A DNA stretch of 62,857 nucleotides from Aurantimonas manganoxydans SI85-9A1 (GCF_000153465.1 NZ_CH672387.1:4222487-4285343), one strand, 5' to 3'; positions 11,648 through 20,931 are shown, numbered from the stretch's first letter. Program-made: numbers and translations. Notes: generated from the sequence alone by a model not told the origin.

Positions 11648-11959
11648 TTACTGCTGCTTGGTCTCGGGCGCCGGCGTGGCCTCTTGGGCCTGCGTCAGCA
11701 CATCGTTCTGCGCCATGACGAGGGCGCGGATGCAGCCTTCCTCGTCCTTGGAGGTCTGGGCGGCGCGCGCCGTCTCGACGTGATCCTCGGCCGTCTCGGT
11801 CTTCAGGCCGGCCTGGTCGGCCTGGCCGATCAGCGATTCGATCTGGGGCAGGGCCTCGGCGCAGGTCGGGGTCTTCTGCGGCGCGGTCTGGGCTTCCTGG
11901 GCGAAGGCGCCGCCGGCGCCGAATGCGAGAACCGTGGCGGCGAGAAGGGTGGTCTTCAT
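11648..11959 (-). CDS. Small secreted protein, function unknown
   Basis: A 103-residue protein. A Sec signal peptide (MKTTLLAATVLAFGAGGAFAQ) should be cut near residue 21. The mature part is helical, with two cysteines (TCAEALPQIE and EEGCIRALVMA) that could bridge in the periplasm. The spacing of conserved-looking Gln/Ala-rich helices is typical of small periplasmic proteins in alphaproteobacteria, but I do not recognise a family. The start at 11959 has a GGAGTGACC-like site just upstream. It lies downstream of the cysN operon but 190 bases away, with its own terminator. Confidence 0.72.
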   Translation of the reverse strand: MKTTLLAATVLAFGAGGAFAQEAQTAPQKTPTCAEALPQIESLIGQADQAGLKTETAEDHVETARAAQTSKDEEGCIRALVMAQNDVLTQAQEATPAPETKQQ

Positions 11960-12094
11960 GAGGTCACTCCGTCGATGCGGATCGAAGGCTCCGATCCGTC
12001 CATGGCCAGAACCTCGGCGCGGTGGATGGCGGAGACGTGACTGCGAGGTGCTCATTCAGGGACGATTTTCGGGCAGGGGCCATGCTGCGGCCAT

Positions 12095-12130
12095 CTCCCC
12101 GCCGTGCCGGTTAACGGCCTGGGCGGGGAG
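12095..12130. terminator. Hairpin at the end of the cys operon
   Basis: CTCCCCGCC at 12095-12103 pairs with GGCGGGGAG at 12122-12130, 17 bases after the last ORF of the minus-strand operon. No T-tract is visible, so it may be a terminator or an RNA-stabilising 3' hairpin. Confidence 0.4.
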
Positions 12131-12146
12131 GATCGCGCTCATCCGG

Positions 12147-12311
12147 TCAGCCGAGCCAGTCCAGCACGAAGGCGGCGCAGACCGCGATCGAGGCGACCAG
12201 CAGCATCAGCTCGATCAGCGGCAGCCGACGCCGCACCCGCCGCGAGCGGCGAATGTCGTCGCTCGGGTTGCCGCGATCGTCCGTGCAGGGTCCGATCGTG
12301 CCTGCCGCCAT
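12147..12311 (-). CDS. 54-residue single-span membrane protein coupled to cysN
   Basis: A short frame: residues 1-20 are polar (MAAGTIGPCTDDRGNPSDDI), residues 21-30 very basic (RRSRRVRRRL), and residues 31-52 one hydrophobic helix (PLIELMLLVASIAVCAAFVL). The basic stretch before the helix predicts the N terminus inside the cytoplasm. Its ATG shares one base with the cysN stop (TGATG), so it would be translated by reinitiation. It ends shortly before a hairpin. No family is recognised. That it is expressed is an inference from coupling, charge layout and coding-like composition. Confidence 0.6.
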   Translation of the reverse strand: MAAGTIGPCTDDRGNPSDDIRRSRRVRRRLPLIELMLLVASIAVCAAFVLDWLG

Positions 12312-14047
12312 CAAATGCCGGCTCCGTCGCCCACCGTGGTCGGGTCGGCGCCGTTCTTTCCGGGCAGATCACCGCCGCCGGTCAGGAGCGCCAGGAACGG
12401 CCGCAGCACGAAGTCGATCGCCGCCAGGAGAATGGCCAAACCGATTCCCAGCCCGAACAGCAGCGCGAGGATGCCGATCACCACCGCACCGGCCGCCCGG
12501 TAGCGGATCAGCCTGCCATGGCCCTTGCGATGCTCGCCCTCGGCGGCGCCGAACCACATGGCCTGCGCCCGGGCGAAGGCTGAGAGCGGCGCCTCGGTCG
12601 GAACGGCCTGGGTGACCTCGTCCGAAGCGGAGACCGTGCGCACGATGCCGAGCGCCATGGTCTCGTTGGTCAACGAATCGATCAGGATGAAGGAGCCGAG
12701 CTCGCGGTTTTCCTCGTAGGTCGTCGCCATCACCGGCCGGTCGAAGCCGAGGGTGATCTGGCCGATCTCGTTCATCAGGAGAACATTGGCCGCACCGGAT
12801 TCGAAGGTGTGGATGTCGATGGCGTTGTCGAGGCTGCGCACCGAGGCGGGCGTCGTCGAGGTGGCGAGGCGCGCCACGTAGCGGCCGCCCGAAATCAGGG
12901 GCCGGTCGGCCATCCAGAGGATGTCGGCGGTCACGGTCTTCTGGGCCGCGATCGTGTCGGAGGGCCCGACGAGGACATCGCCGCGCGAGACATCCACTTC
13001 GCCGGCAAGGGTCAGGGTGACGGCCTCGCCGGCTTCGGCGCTGGCGACTTCGCCGTCGGGACCCCAGACCGCCTTGACGGTGGTGGTGCGGCGGCCGGGC
13101 ATGACGGCGATCGCGTCGCCGGGGGCGACACGCCCGCCGACGATGGTGCCGGCAAAGCCGCGGAAGTCGAGATTTGGACGGTTGACCCATTGCACCGGCA
13201 GGCGGAAGGGCGCCGCGCCGGCGTCGAAGGTCTCCGGCGTTGCCGTTTCCAGGCGCTGCAGCAGCGTCTGGCCGTCATACCAGGGCATGTTCGGCGACGG
13301 GGCGGCGATGTTGTCGCCATTCTTGGCCGACAGCGGCACATAGGAGACGTCGGCGAAGCCGAGCTGCGGCAGGATCGCCTCGTAGTCGCGCCGGATCGCC
13401 TCGTAGCGTTCCTGGCTGAAATCGACGAGGTCCATCTTGTTGATGGCGATCACGACGCTCTTGATGCCGACGAGCGAGGTGATGAAGGAGTGCCGCCGCG
13501 TCTGCGGCAGGATGCCCTTGCGCGCATCGACGAGGATGACGGCGAGCTCGGCCTGCGAGGCGCCGGTCGCCATGTTGCGGGTGTACTGCTCGTGGCCCGG
13601 CGTGTCGGCGATGATGAAGGCGCGGTTGCCGGTCGAGAAATAGCGATAGGCGACATCGATGGTGATGCCCTGCTCGCGCTCGGCCGAGAGGCCGTCAACC
13701 AGCAGCGCGAAGTCGAGATCCTCGCCGGTCGTGCCGAACTTGCGGGAATCGCGCTTCAGCGTGTCCATCTGGTCGTCGAAGACCGCATTGGTCTCGAAGA
13801 GCAGGCGGCCGATCAGGGTCGACTTGCCGTCGTCCACCGAGCCGCAGGTGATGAAGCGCAGGAGGGATTCGGCCGGCGCCAGCACGGGCTGCATGGCGGC
13901 CTGGGGATCGACCACGGCCACGTCGCCATCGTCGGACGCGGGGCCCGCGAAGCGTTCGTCCTCGGCGATCACGGCGGGATTCGCATGGCCGGTGAGGGCG
14001 GTGTCGACCGCATCCTCGCGGGGGCGTTTCTGCACGGCGATGGTCAT
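12311..14047 (-). CDS. cysN: Sulfate adenylyltransferase large subunit with C-terminal membrane segment
   Basis: A 578-residue protein. The GTPase domain shows the P-loop GSVDDGKST near residues 69-77, DTPGHEQY (G3) near 150 and NKMDL (G4) near 205; EF-Tu-like beta-barrel domains follow. It couples GTP hydrolysis to APS formation by CysD. About 60 residues precede the usual start. After residue 485 it carries neither the APS-kinase (CysC) domain common in alphaproteobacteria nor a simple end. Instead a basic linker leads to about 40 hydrophobic residues (518-557) and a Gly-rich tail. It starts one base after the cysD stop. A membrane-tethered form is inferred. Confidence 0.9.
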   Translation of the reverse strand: MTIAVQKRPREDAVDTALTGHANPAVIAEDERFAGPASDDGDVAVVDPQAAMQPVLAPAESLLRFITCGSVDDGKSTLIGRLLFETNAVFDDQMDTLKRDSRKFGTTGEDLDFALLVDGLSAEREQGITIDVAYRYFSTGNRAFIIADTPGHEQYTRNMATGASQAELAVILVDARKGILPQTRRHSFITSLVGIKSVVIAINKMDLVDFSQERYEAIRRDYEAILPQLGFADVSYVPLSAKNGDNIAAPSPNMPWYDGQTLLQRLETATPETFDAGAAPFRLPVQWVNRPNLDFRGFAGTIVGGRVAPGDAIAVMPGRRTTTVKAVWGPDGEVASAEAGEAVTLTLAGEVDVSRGDVLVGPSDTIAAQKTVTADILWMADRPLISGGRYVARLATSTTPASVRSLDNAIDIHTFESGAANVLLMNEIGQITLGFDRPVMATTYEENRELGSFILIDSLTNETMALGIVRTVSASDEVTQAVPTEAPLSAFARAQAMWFGAAEGEHRKGHGRLIRYRAAGAVVIGILALLFGLGIGLAILLAAIDFVLRPFLALLTGGGDLPGKNGADPTTVGDGAGI

Positions 14048-14048
14048 G

Positions 14049-14951
14049 TCAGAAATAGCCTTCCTGCTTCTTCTCTTCCATCGAGGCGCCGGAATCCTGG
14101 TCGATGACCCGGCCCTGGCGCTCGGAGGTGCGGGAGCCCCGCATTTCTAAGATGACGTCCTTGAGATCGGCCGCTTCGGATTCCACCGCGCCGGTCAGCG
14201 GGTAGCAGCCAAGGGTGCGGAAGCGGACCATCATGTTCTCGACGGTCTCGCCCGGGCGCAGTTCCATGCGCTCGTCGTCACGCATGATCAGCGCGCCGTC
14301 GCGGCGCACGATCGGCCGGGTCTTGGCGAAATAGAGTGGCACCACCGGGATGTTCTCCAGGGCGATGTAGTCCCACACATCCTGCTCGGTCCAGTTGGAC
14401 AGCGGGAAGACGCGGAAGCTCTCGCCCTTCTTCTTGCGGGTGTTGAACAGCCGCCAGGGCTCCGGCCGCTGGTTCTTGGCGTCCCAGCGATGCTCGGCCG
14501 AACGCAGCGAGAAGATGCGCTCCTTGGCGCGGGACTTCTCCTCGTCGCGGCGCGCGCCGCCGAAGGCCGCATCGAACTGGTACTTGTCGAGGGCCTGCTT
14601 CAGCGCCTGGGTCTTCATCACCTCGGTGTGCACGCGGCTGCCCGAGGCGAACGGGCTGATGCCGTCGCGCACGCCGTCCTGATTGGTGTGGACGATGAGG
14701 TCGAGGCCCAGCTCGCGCGCCCGGCGGTCGCGGAACTCGATCATCTCGCGAAACTTCCAGGTCGTGTCGACATGAAGCAGCGGGAAGGGCGGCTTGCCGG
14801 GGGCGAAGGCCTTCATGGCGAGATGCAGCATGACGGCCGAATCCTTGCCGATCGAATACATCATCACCGGGTTGTCGGCGGTCGCCGCAACCTCGCGAAT
14901 GATGAAGATCGACTCGGCCTCGAGCCGCTGCAGATGGGTCATGTGCTTCAT
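14049..14951 (-). CDS. cysD: Sulfate adenylyltransferase small subunit
   Basis: A 300-residue PAPS-reductase-fold protein that makes APS from sulfate and ATP with CysN. It carries the family PP-loop-like [15 protein letters not shown] near residues 29-43, HVDTTWKF near 60-67, [18 protein letters not shown] near 130-147 and [13 protein letters not shown] near 242-254. Length matches E. coli CysD (302). It overlaps cysH by 4 bases and is followed by cysN after one base, so translation is tightly coupled along the operon. Confidence 0.96.
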   Translation of the reverse strand: MKHMTHLQRLEAESIFIIREVAATADNPVMMYSIGKDSAVMLHLAMKAFAPGKPPFPLLHVDTTWKFREMIEFRDRRARELGLDLIVHTNQDGVRDGISPFASGSRVHTEVMKTQALKQALDKYQFDAAFGGARRDEEKSRAKERIFSLRSAEHRWDAKNQRPEPWRLFNTRKKKGESFRVFPLSNWTEQDVWDYIALENIPVVPLYFAKTRPIVRRDGALIMRDDERMELRPGETVENMMVRFRTLGCYPLTGAVESEAADLKDVILEMRGSRTSERQGRVIDQDSGASMEEKKQEGYF

Positions 14952-15736
14952 TGCGGGAGCCTTTCGAAGGCCGCGTCCCCTTCGGCGGGACGGTTGTTGT
15001 CGGCGCGCATGGGCCGGCCGTCGTCATCGACATGCAGGCCGCATTCGCGCTTGGTCTCTTCTTCCCACCACCAGCGGCCGGCCCGCTCGGGCTCGCCCGG
15101 CCGGATGGCGCGGGTGCAGGGCGCGCAGCCGATCGACAGGAAGTTCTGCGCGTGCAGCGCGTTCACCGGCACGCCCCCGGCGGCGGTGAAGGAGGCGATG
15201 CGCTCGCGCGTCCAGTCGAAGATCGGGTTCGCCTTGATCAGCCCGCGGGCGCCGTCGAAGGCGACGTAATCCATGTCGGAGCGGTTGGCCGACTGGTCGC
15301 GGCGCAGGCCGGTGATCCAGCCCGCCGCCCCGGCCAGCGCCCGGCCGAGCGGCTCCACCTTGCGCACGCCGCAGCAATTCTTGCGAAATTCCGGCGCGTA
15401 GTAGAAGCCGTCGATGCCCTGATCGTTGACCAGTTCCTCCAGCGCCTCGGCCTGCGGATACATCGCGCGGATGCGACGGCCGTATTTCTCCTCGGTCTCG
15501 CGCCACAGCGCGTAGGTCTCGGGAAACAGCCGGCCGGTGTCCAGCGTCTTCACCTGGATCGGCAGATCGTTCGAGAAGATCAGATGGGTGATCATCTGGT
15601 CCTCGATGCCGAGACTGGTGGTGAAGACGACGGGGCCGTCGACGCGCGCGACCATCGCCTGCAGGCGTTCGAGCGGCGTCAGGCCCGCGAATTCACCGTT
15701 CAGTGTCGCGGCCAGATCGGGCAGGGTTGCGGTCAT
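14948..15736 (-). CDS. cysH: Assimilatory APS/PAPS reductase
   Basis: A 262-residue protein reducing activated sulfate to sulfite. The nucleotide-binding [13 protein letters not shown] stretch is near residues 39-51 and [13 protein letters not shown] near 63-75. Cysteine pairs NCCGVRK and GCAPCTR supply the four ligands of the [4Fe-4S] cluster seen in APS-type reductases, and the C-terminal ECGLH gives the catalytic cysteine. The cluster argues for APS as direct substrate, which agrees with the absence of an APS kinase domain in CysN. It overlaps cysD by 4 bases. Confidence 0.95.
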   Translation of the reverse strand: MTATLPDLAATLNGEFAGLTPLERLQAMVARVDGPVVFTTSLGIEDQMITHLIFSNDLPIQVKTLDTGRLFPETYALWRETEEKYGRRIRAMYPQAEALEELVNDQGIDGFYYAPEFRKNCCGVRKVEPLGRALAGAAGWITGLRRDQSANRSDMDYVAFDGARGLIKANPIFDWTRERIASFTAAGGVPVNALHAQNFLSIGCAPCTRAIRPGEPERAGRWWWEEETKRECGLHVDDDGRPMRADNNRPAEGDAAFERLPQ

Positions 15737-15740
15737 CGTT

Positions 15741-16244
15741 TCAAGCCTCGCGGGCGGCCAGCCGTTTTCTCAGAATGCTGCGGTCGTCGCCGTAGCCGTT
15801 CTGGTAGTGGCGGCTCATGGTGTCCTTGGCCTCCATCCACTGCTGGACGGGCTGGCGGTTGGCCATGGTCTCGGGCAGCTCCACCTCGTCGAAGCCGCAG
15901 GCCAGCGCATCGGCGAACTGGTCGGCGATGAGCGGGCCCGACGCGCGCAGCGTGCCCGCGAAGCCGGCCCGGCGCAGACGCTTGGCCAGCGAGAAGCCAC
16001 GGCCGTCGGAAAAAGCCGGGAACTCCACCACGACCAGATCGACGTCCGCCAGCAACGGCGCGATGTCGTCCACCGCGGCGTTGTTGGGCACCGACAGGCC
16101 GAAGCGGCGGCCGGCGAGCCGGTCCTTCGCCGCCTCGGCCAGGGCCAGCGGCACGATCAGCGCCCCGTCCGTGCCGAGGGCCTCGATGCTGTCGACGCGC
16201 CGATAAGTGTCCGAGGTCTCGCCGGTCTCGCGGATCAGGGTCAT
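15741..16244 (-). CDS. DUF934 protein of the sulfate assimilation operon
   Basis: A 167-residue protein of the DUF934 family, which in proteobacteria is almost always next to cysI and cysH. It shows VVEFPAFSDGRGFSLAKRLR near residues 73-92 and DEVELPETM near 119-127. The biochemical role is not established; a part in sulfite reduction is inferred from neighbourhood. Its start overlaps the cysI stop by 4 bases and cysH begins 4 bases after it ends. Confidence 0.9.
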   Translation of the reverse strand: MTLIRETGETSDTYRRVDSIEALGTDGALIVPLALAEAAKDRLAGRRFGLSVPNNAAVDDIAPLLADVDLVVVEFPAFSDGRGFSLAKRLRRAGFAGTLRASGPLIADQFADALACGFDEVELPETMANRQPVQQWMEAKDTMSRHYQNGYGDDRSILRKRLAAREA

Positions 16245-17929
16245 TCGGCTGCCTCCGTCGCGGCCTGGCGGGAAGCGATATAGGCGGTGAAGCCGGCCTT
16301 GAACGGCTCCAGCCCGGCGCGGCGCACGGTCTGGATGAACTCCTCACCCTCCCGGCGCTCGCCGAGATAGACCTCGACGATGCTCTCGATCGCGCCCGGC
16401 ACGTCCTCGGCGTCGATGCCGGGGCCGAGGCGCTCGCCCAGGGCGGCGTTTTCCGTGGCGTCGCCGCCGACGGTGATCTGGTAGTTCTCCTTGCCGGCCT
16501 TTTCGAGGCCGAGAATGCCGATGGCACCGACATGGTGGTGGCCGCAGGCATTGATGCAGCCGGAGATCTTGATCGGCAGCGGGCCGATGTTGCGCTGGCG
16601 GTCCTCGTCCTGGAACGTCCGGGCGATCTCCTGGGCGATCGGGATCGATTTCGCCGTGGCCAGCGCGCAATAGTCGAGGCCGGGGCAGGCGATGATGTCG
16701 GTGACGAGGCCGGCATTGGCCGTCGCCAGTCCCGCCGCCTTCAGCGCCGCATAGACCGCCGGCACGTCGTCCTTCTTCACATAGGGAAGGACGAGGTTCT
16801 GCGAATGGGTGACGCGCAGCTCGGACAGGGAATGGCGCTCGGCGATGTCGGCGAAGACGCGCATCTGCTTGGCGGACATGTCGCCCGGCACCTCGCCGAT
16901 GGCCTTCAGCGAGATGGTCAGGGCGATATAACCCGGCTGCTTGTGGGCAAAACCGTTCTGCGTGACGAAATGGTCGAGGCCCGGATCGGCGCGGCGCGCG
17001 GCCTCCAGCGTCTCGGAGGTGTCGGGCAGGGTCTCGTAGGCCGGCGGCGCGAAATAGGCGGCGATGCGCGCCACCTCGTCCTCGGGCGCATTGATCGTCG
17101 GGCCGTCGAGCTGGGCGTATTCGGCCTCGACCCGGCGGCGGAATTCCTCCTCGCCGGTCTCGTGGACGAGGATCTTCACCCGTGCCTTGAACTTGTTGTC
17201 GCGCCGGCCCTCGGAATTGTAGACCCGCATGATCGCCTCGAGATAGGCAAGCAGCTCGTCGCGCGGAATGAAGTCGCGAACGATCTTGCCGATCATCGGC
17301 GTGCGGCCGAGACCGCCGCCCACAACGACCTCGTAGCCGGGCTCGCCGTCCGGGCCGCGCTTCATCTTCAGCCCGACATCGTGGACCATGATCGCGGCGC
17401 GGTCATGCTCGGCGCCGGTGACGGCGATCTTGAACTTGCGCGGCAGCCAGGTGAATTCGGGATGCAGGCTCGACCACTGGCGGATCAGCTCGGCGGTCGG
17501 GCGCGGATCCTCCACCTCGTCGGCGGCGACACCGGCGAACTGGTCGGCGGTGACGTTGCGGATGCAGTTGCCGGAGGTCTGGATGCAGTGCATCTCGACA
17601 TCGGCGAGCATGTCGAGGATCGCCGGCACGTCTTTCAGCTTCGGCCAGTTGAACTGCAGGTTCTGGCGCGTGGTGAAGTGGCCGTAGCCCTTGTCGTAGG
17701 TCTCGGCGATGTTGGCGAGCTGGCGCAGCTGCCTGGAGCTCAGCGTGCCGTAGGGCACGGCGATGCGCAGCATGTAGGCGTGGAGCTGGAGATAGAGTCC
17801 GTTCTTCAGCCGCAGCGGCTTGAACTCGTCTTCCGAGAGCGAGCCGTCCAGCCGCCGGGCCACCTGACCACGGAACTGGGCCACGCGTTCGCGCACGAAC
17901 TCCTCGTCGAACTCGTCATAGCGATACAT
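16241..17929 (-). CDS. cysI: Sulfite reductase hemoprotein (nitrite/sulfite reductase family)
   Basis: A 562-residue siroheme enzyme reducing sulfite to sulfide. The early half shows TSGNCIRNVTADQ. The cluster ligands are visible as C-x5-C (IIACPGLDYCALA) and C-x3-C (KISGCINACGHHHVG) in the second half, bridging [4Fe-4S] to siroheme. The fold duplication is evident. The length and single-chain form suggest a ferredoxin-type enzyme rather than one needing the CysJ flavoprotein; no cysJ lies nearby. It is second in a minus-strand operon after DUF2849. Confidence 0.94.
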   Translation of the reverse strand: MYRYDEFDEEFVRERVAQFRGQVARRLDGSLSEDEFKPLRLKNGLYLQLHAYMLRIAVPYGTLSSRQLRQLANIAETYDKGYGHFTTRQNLQFNWPKLKDVPAILDMLADVEMHCIQTSGNCIRNVTADQFAGVAADEVEDPRPTAELIRQWSSLHPEFTWLPRKFKIAVTGAEHDRAAIMVHDVGLKMKRGPDGEPGYEVVVGGGLGRTPMIGKIVRDFIPRDELLAYLEAIMRVYNSEGRRDNKFKARVKILVHETGEEEFRRRVEAEYAQLDGPTINAPEDEVARIAAYFAPPAYETLPDTSETLEAARRADPGLDHFVTQNGFAHKQPGYIALTISLKAIGEVPGDMSAKQMRVFADIAERHSLSELRVTHSQNLVLPYVKKDDVPAVYAALKAAGLATANAGLVTDIIACPGLDYCALATAKSIPIAQEIARTFQDEDRQRNIGPLPIKISGCINACGHHHVGAIGILGLEKAGKENYQITVGGDATENAALGERLGPGIDAEDVPGAIESIVEVYLGERREGEEFIQTVRRAGLEPFKAGFTAYIASRQAATEAAE

Positions 17930-18001
17930 GCTGTGTCCTCTTCAAGCTCGTCTCGGCGCCGGTCCGGCCGGCTGCCATCCCCTGTCGCGCCGATGCGCGG
18001 C

Positions 18002-18352
18002 TCAGGCGGGCGTCTCGTATTCGGCCTGCTTGCCCATGTCCGGATGGATCGACGGGCCCTTCTGGCGCATGGCGTCGCGGAAATGCCGGGCGACCGGCAG
18101 GCCGGACCCCCCGATGTCGACGGGAACGAGATAGGGATCGACCACCATGTTGGCGGCGAGCGCCGCCTTGCCCTCGGCTTCCATCGCGTCGGCCGTCTCG
18201 GCATCATAGGCGACGCGGGCCTTGGAGGGGTCGAGCGTCCAGCCGCTCTCCGCCAGGAAGACGACGTCACCTTCCAGAAGGTGATTGGCCATCACGATCG
18301 CCGGCAGCTTGTCGCCCCTGACCTTCGATCCGGCGCGGTGATCCTTCGCCAT
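18002..18352 (-). CDS. DUF2849 protein, first gene of the sulfate operon
   Basis: A 116-residue protein matching the DUF2849 family, seen at the head of alphaproteobacterial cys operons. It includes KLPAIVMANHLLEGDVVFLAE near residues 15-35 and a C-terminal Asp/Pro-rich part. Function unknown. The start at 18352 has GGGAG 10 bases upstream on the minus strand. In relatives a siroheme synthase gene (cysG) often precedes it; here the upstream neighbour is a UbiH-type gene instead, so siroheme synthesis must be encoded elsewhere. Confidence 0.82.
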   Translation of the reverse strand: MAKDHRAGSKVRGDKLPAIVMANHLLEGDVVFLAESGWTLDPSKARVAYDAETADAMEAEGKAALAANMVVDPYLVPVDIGGSGLPVARHFRDAMRQKGPSIHPDMGKQAEYETPA

Positions 18353-18546
18353 GTCGGTTGCTCCCTGCCATCGGCCGCACAAGGCCACGTCGCGTTGACC
18401 CTACATAGGCGTATTCGATCCGGGGATCGGCGGCGGGCATTGCCGAGCAGCGGCAAGGCGGGAAAGAATTTGCTGCCGGGGGCGTGCGGGGCGATAGAAT
18501 CGTTCCAGGCGCCCCGAAACAGCTCTGCTTTGCCGTCGCGGGGCCC

Positions 18547-19797
18547 TCAGATGGCCTCGCCCTGGAGGAGACGCGGCGAGGCGCCGGAATGCAGGCCGGC
18601 GGCCTGGCCGATGAAGAAATCCTTCAGCCGCGGGGTGCGGTCGACCAGCGACAGGCCGAAACTGCGGGCCGCGCGCAGGATGCCGTTGTCGTTGGAGAAC
18701 AGCCGGTTCAGGACGTCGGTGGTGATGCCCATCTGCACCGTGTCGAAGCGCCGCCAGCGCTGGTAGGTCTGCAAGGTGTCGAGGGCGCCGATGTCGAGCC
18801 CGAGGCGGGCGGCCTCGACGACGGTCTCGGCCAGCGCCGCGGCGTCCTTGAAGCCGAGATTGAGGCCCTGCCCGGCGATCGGGTGGATGCCGTGGGCCGC
18901 ATCACCGGCCAGCGCGATGCGCGGGCGCACGAAGTCGCGGGCCAGCGTCAGGCCGAGCGGGAAGGCGCGGCGGCCTCCCTCGACGGTCAGCGCGCCCAGC
19001 TTGTGACCGAAGCGCTGCTCCAGCTCCAGCTCGAACATCATGTCGTCGGAGGCGACGAGGCGGTCCGCCTCGCGGGTCGGCTCGGTCCAGACCAGCGACG
19101 AACGATTGCCCTTCAGAGGCAGGATGGCGAAGGGGCCGGAGGGGAGGAAATGCTCCTCGGCGCGGCCGTGATGGGGCCGCTCGTGGGCGACGGTCGCGAC
19201 GATGCCGGACTGGCCGTAGTCCCAGTGAACCGTGCCGATGCCGGCCATGTCGCGGATCGCCGAGCGCACGCCGTCGCAGGCGACGAGAAGTCGCGCCTCG
19301 ATGGCGCCGCCGGAGGCGAGTTTGACGCGGATCGAGGCCGGCTTCTGGTCGATGCCGGACACCGCGGTGGCCGCGCGGATCTGGATGCCGAGGGCGTCGG
19401 CACGTTTGCGCAGGGCGCCGTTGAGGGCAACATTGGGCAGCATGTGGGCGAAGGGCTCGCCGGGCCGCGCCTCGCCGCCGAAGGTCAGGAAGACCGGCCG
19501 CACCGGATCGGAGGTGCGGGAATCGGTGACGATCATCTCGGTGATCGGCTGGGCCTCGTCGGCGACCTCCTGCCAGATGCCGAGCTGCTCCAGCATGCGG
19601 ATGGCGGCGGCGGCCACGGCCGAAGCGCGGCCGTCGCGCTGCCAGACGCCCTCGGGCGCGGCGTCGACGAGGACGATCTTCAGCGAGGGCGCGGCATCCG
19701 CGATCGCCACCGCCGTCGTCAGGCCGACATAGCCGGCGCCGGCGACCACGATGTCGGCGTGCTCGGGCGTGGAATCGGCAAGGGTGTCGTCGGACAT
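18547..19797 (-). CDS. UbiH/UbiF-type FAD monooxygenase
   Basis: A 416-residue class A flavoprotein hydroxylase. The FAD-binding GAGYVG is at residues 20-25, the DG motif at VACDGVRSAIRD near residue 175, and the second FAD motif ALAGDAAHGIHPIAGQGLNLG near 300. This places it in the ubiquinone-biosynthesis hydroxylase group, which adds ring hydroxyls. Which carbon it acts on (C1, C5 or C6) cannot be told from sequence; alphaproteobacteria use several variants. The start at 19797 lies just before the nucleotide-binding strand. It diverges from tesB across 140 bases. Confidence 0.9.
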   Translation of the reverse strand: MSDDTLADSTPEHADIVVAGAGYVGLTTAVAIADAAPSLKIVLVDAAPEGVWQRDGRASAVAAAAIRMLEQLGIWQEVADEAQPITEMIVTDSRTSDPVRPVFLTFGGEARPGEPFAHMLPNVALNGALRKRADALGIQIRAATAVSGIDQKPASIRVKLASGGAIEARLLVACDGVRSAIRDMAGIGTVHWDYGQSGIVATVAHERPHHGRAEEHFLPSGPFAILPLKGNRSSLVWTEPTREADRLVASDDMMFELELEQRFGHKLGALTVEGGRRAFPLGLTLARDFVRPRIALAGDAAHGIHPIAGQGLNLGFKDAAALAETVVEAARLGLDIGALDTLQTYQRWRRFDTVQMGITTDVLNRLFSNDNGILRAARSFGLSLVDRTPRLKDFFIGQAAGLHSGASPRLLQGEAI

Positions 19798-19937
19798 GCA
19801 AGGCTCCTGATATCGCGCACGCGCGAGGGCGGCGGGGCAGATTCGGTCCGAAACCGGTTGACCATCTGGCGGTTTGTGGTGCAACGCCGGGTCAGGCGAA
19901 CGGCGGCGATCTGTCCGCGTACCGGAGTGAATCTAGG

Positions 19938-20804
19938 ATGACAGAGGCCGTTGAAAAGCTCCTCGAGACCCTCGACCTGGAGCGGATCGAGGAGAATCTC
20001 TTCCGTGGCACCAGTCCGGACCAGAGCTGGCAGCGGGTCTTCGGCGGCCAGGTGATCGCCCAGGCGCTGGTCGCCGCGCAGCGCACCGTGCCAGCCGACC
20101 GCTTCTGTCATTCACTGCACTCCTACTTCATGCGACCCGGCGACCCCGCCACCCCGATCATCTACGACGTCGACCGGATCCGCGACGGCGGCTCCTTCAC
20201 CACCCGCCGGGTCGTCGCCATCCAGCACGGCCACGCGATCTTCTCGCTGTCGGCCTCGTTCCAGAAGGACGAGGAGGGGCTGGACCACCAGGCGACGATG
20301 CCGGACGTGCCGGGGCCGGACGAGGTGCCGCATGGCGAGGATCTGAACGAGACGATCCTGAAGCGGGCGCCCGAAGCGGTGCGGCGCTACTGGGAGCGGC
20401 CGCGGCCGATCGAGTTCCGGCCGATCTCCTTCGACCATTATCTGACGACGGACAAGCTGGAGCCGGTACAGCGGGTCTGGGTGCGCTGCCCGGGCGAGAT
20501 CGGCGACGACCGGGCGCTGAACGCGGCGGTGCTGGCCTATCTGTCGGACATGACGCTGCTCGACACCTCGCTCTTCGCCCATGGCCTGTCGGTGTTCGAC
20601 AAGCGCATCCAAGCCGCCAGCCTCGACCACGCCATGTGGTTCCACCGGCCGGTGCGGGTCTCCGACTGGCTGCTCTATGCCCAGGACAGCCCGTCCTCGT
20701 CCGGCGCCCGCGGGCTGACCCGCGGCTCGCTCTATTCCGCCGACGGCATTCTGACCGCGTCGGTCGCGCAGGAAGGGCTGATCCGGCCGCGCCGGGGCGC
20801 CTAG
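19938..20804 (+). CDS. tesB: Acyl-CoA thioesterase II
   Basis: A 288-residue double hot-dog protein that hydrolyses medium- and long-chain acyl-CoA. Hallmarks are VFGGQVIAQALVAAQRTV near residues 34-51, HSLHSYFMRPGD near 58-69, and the second half LDHAMWFHRPVRVSDWLLY near 232-250, with the catalytic Asp inside SLDHAMWFH. Length is typical (about 286). It is transcribed away from the UbiH-type gene and appears monocistronic. Confidence 0.95.
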   Translation: MTEAVEKLLETLDLERIEENLFRGTSPDQSWQRVFGGQVIAQALVAAQRTVPADRFCHSLHSYFMRPGDPATPIIYDVDRIRDGGSFTTRRVVAIQHGHAIFSLSASFQKDEEGLDHQATMPDVPGPDEVPHGEDLNETILKRAPEAVRRYWERPRPIEFRPISFDHYLTTDKLEPVQRVWVRCPGEIGDDRALNAAVLAYLSDMTLLDTSLFAHGLSVFDKRIQAASLDHAMWFHRPVRVSDWLLYAQDSPSSSGARGLTRGSLYSADGILTASVAQEGLIRPRRGA

Positions 20805-20827
20805 AAAACCACCACGACCACCCGGCC

Positions 20828-20844
20828 TGCATATAAAATGTGCA
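20828..20844 (+). promoter_or_regulatory. Candidate NtrC enhancer site upstream of glnK
   Basis: TGCATATAAAATGTGCA is a 17-base near-palindrome with the outer TGCA...GTGCA arms of the NtrC consensus (TGCACCA-N3-TGGTGCA); 9 of 14 defined positions match. Its centre is about 120 bases before the start predicted from the sigma-54 promoter, a usual enhancer distance. Confidence 0.5.
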
Positions 20845-20931
20845 GATCGGGCTGAAGCCGCGTGCCTCAAAAAGTGGCGCCCGGGGGCCCCGGCCAGAAA
20901 AATCGCGTGATTGGCGGTTGTTCGACCCGTT

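Noticed and set aside
12311-12700. A frameshifted CysNC fusion with a decayed APS kinase domain
   Set aside because: No APS kinase motif appears in any frame downstream, the hydrophobic tail is coherent, and the CysH cluster ligands fit direct APS reduction, so no kinase is needed.
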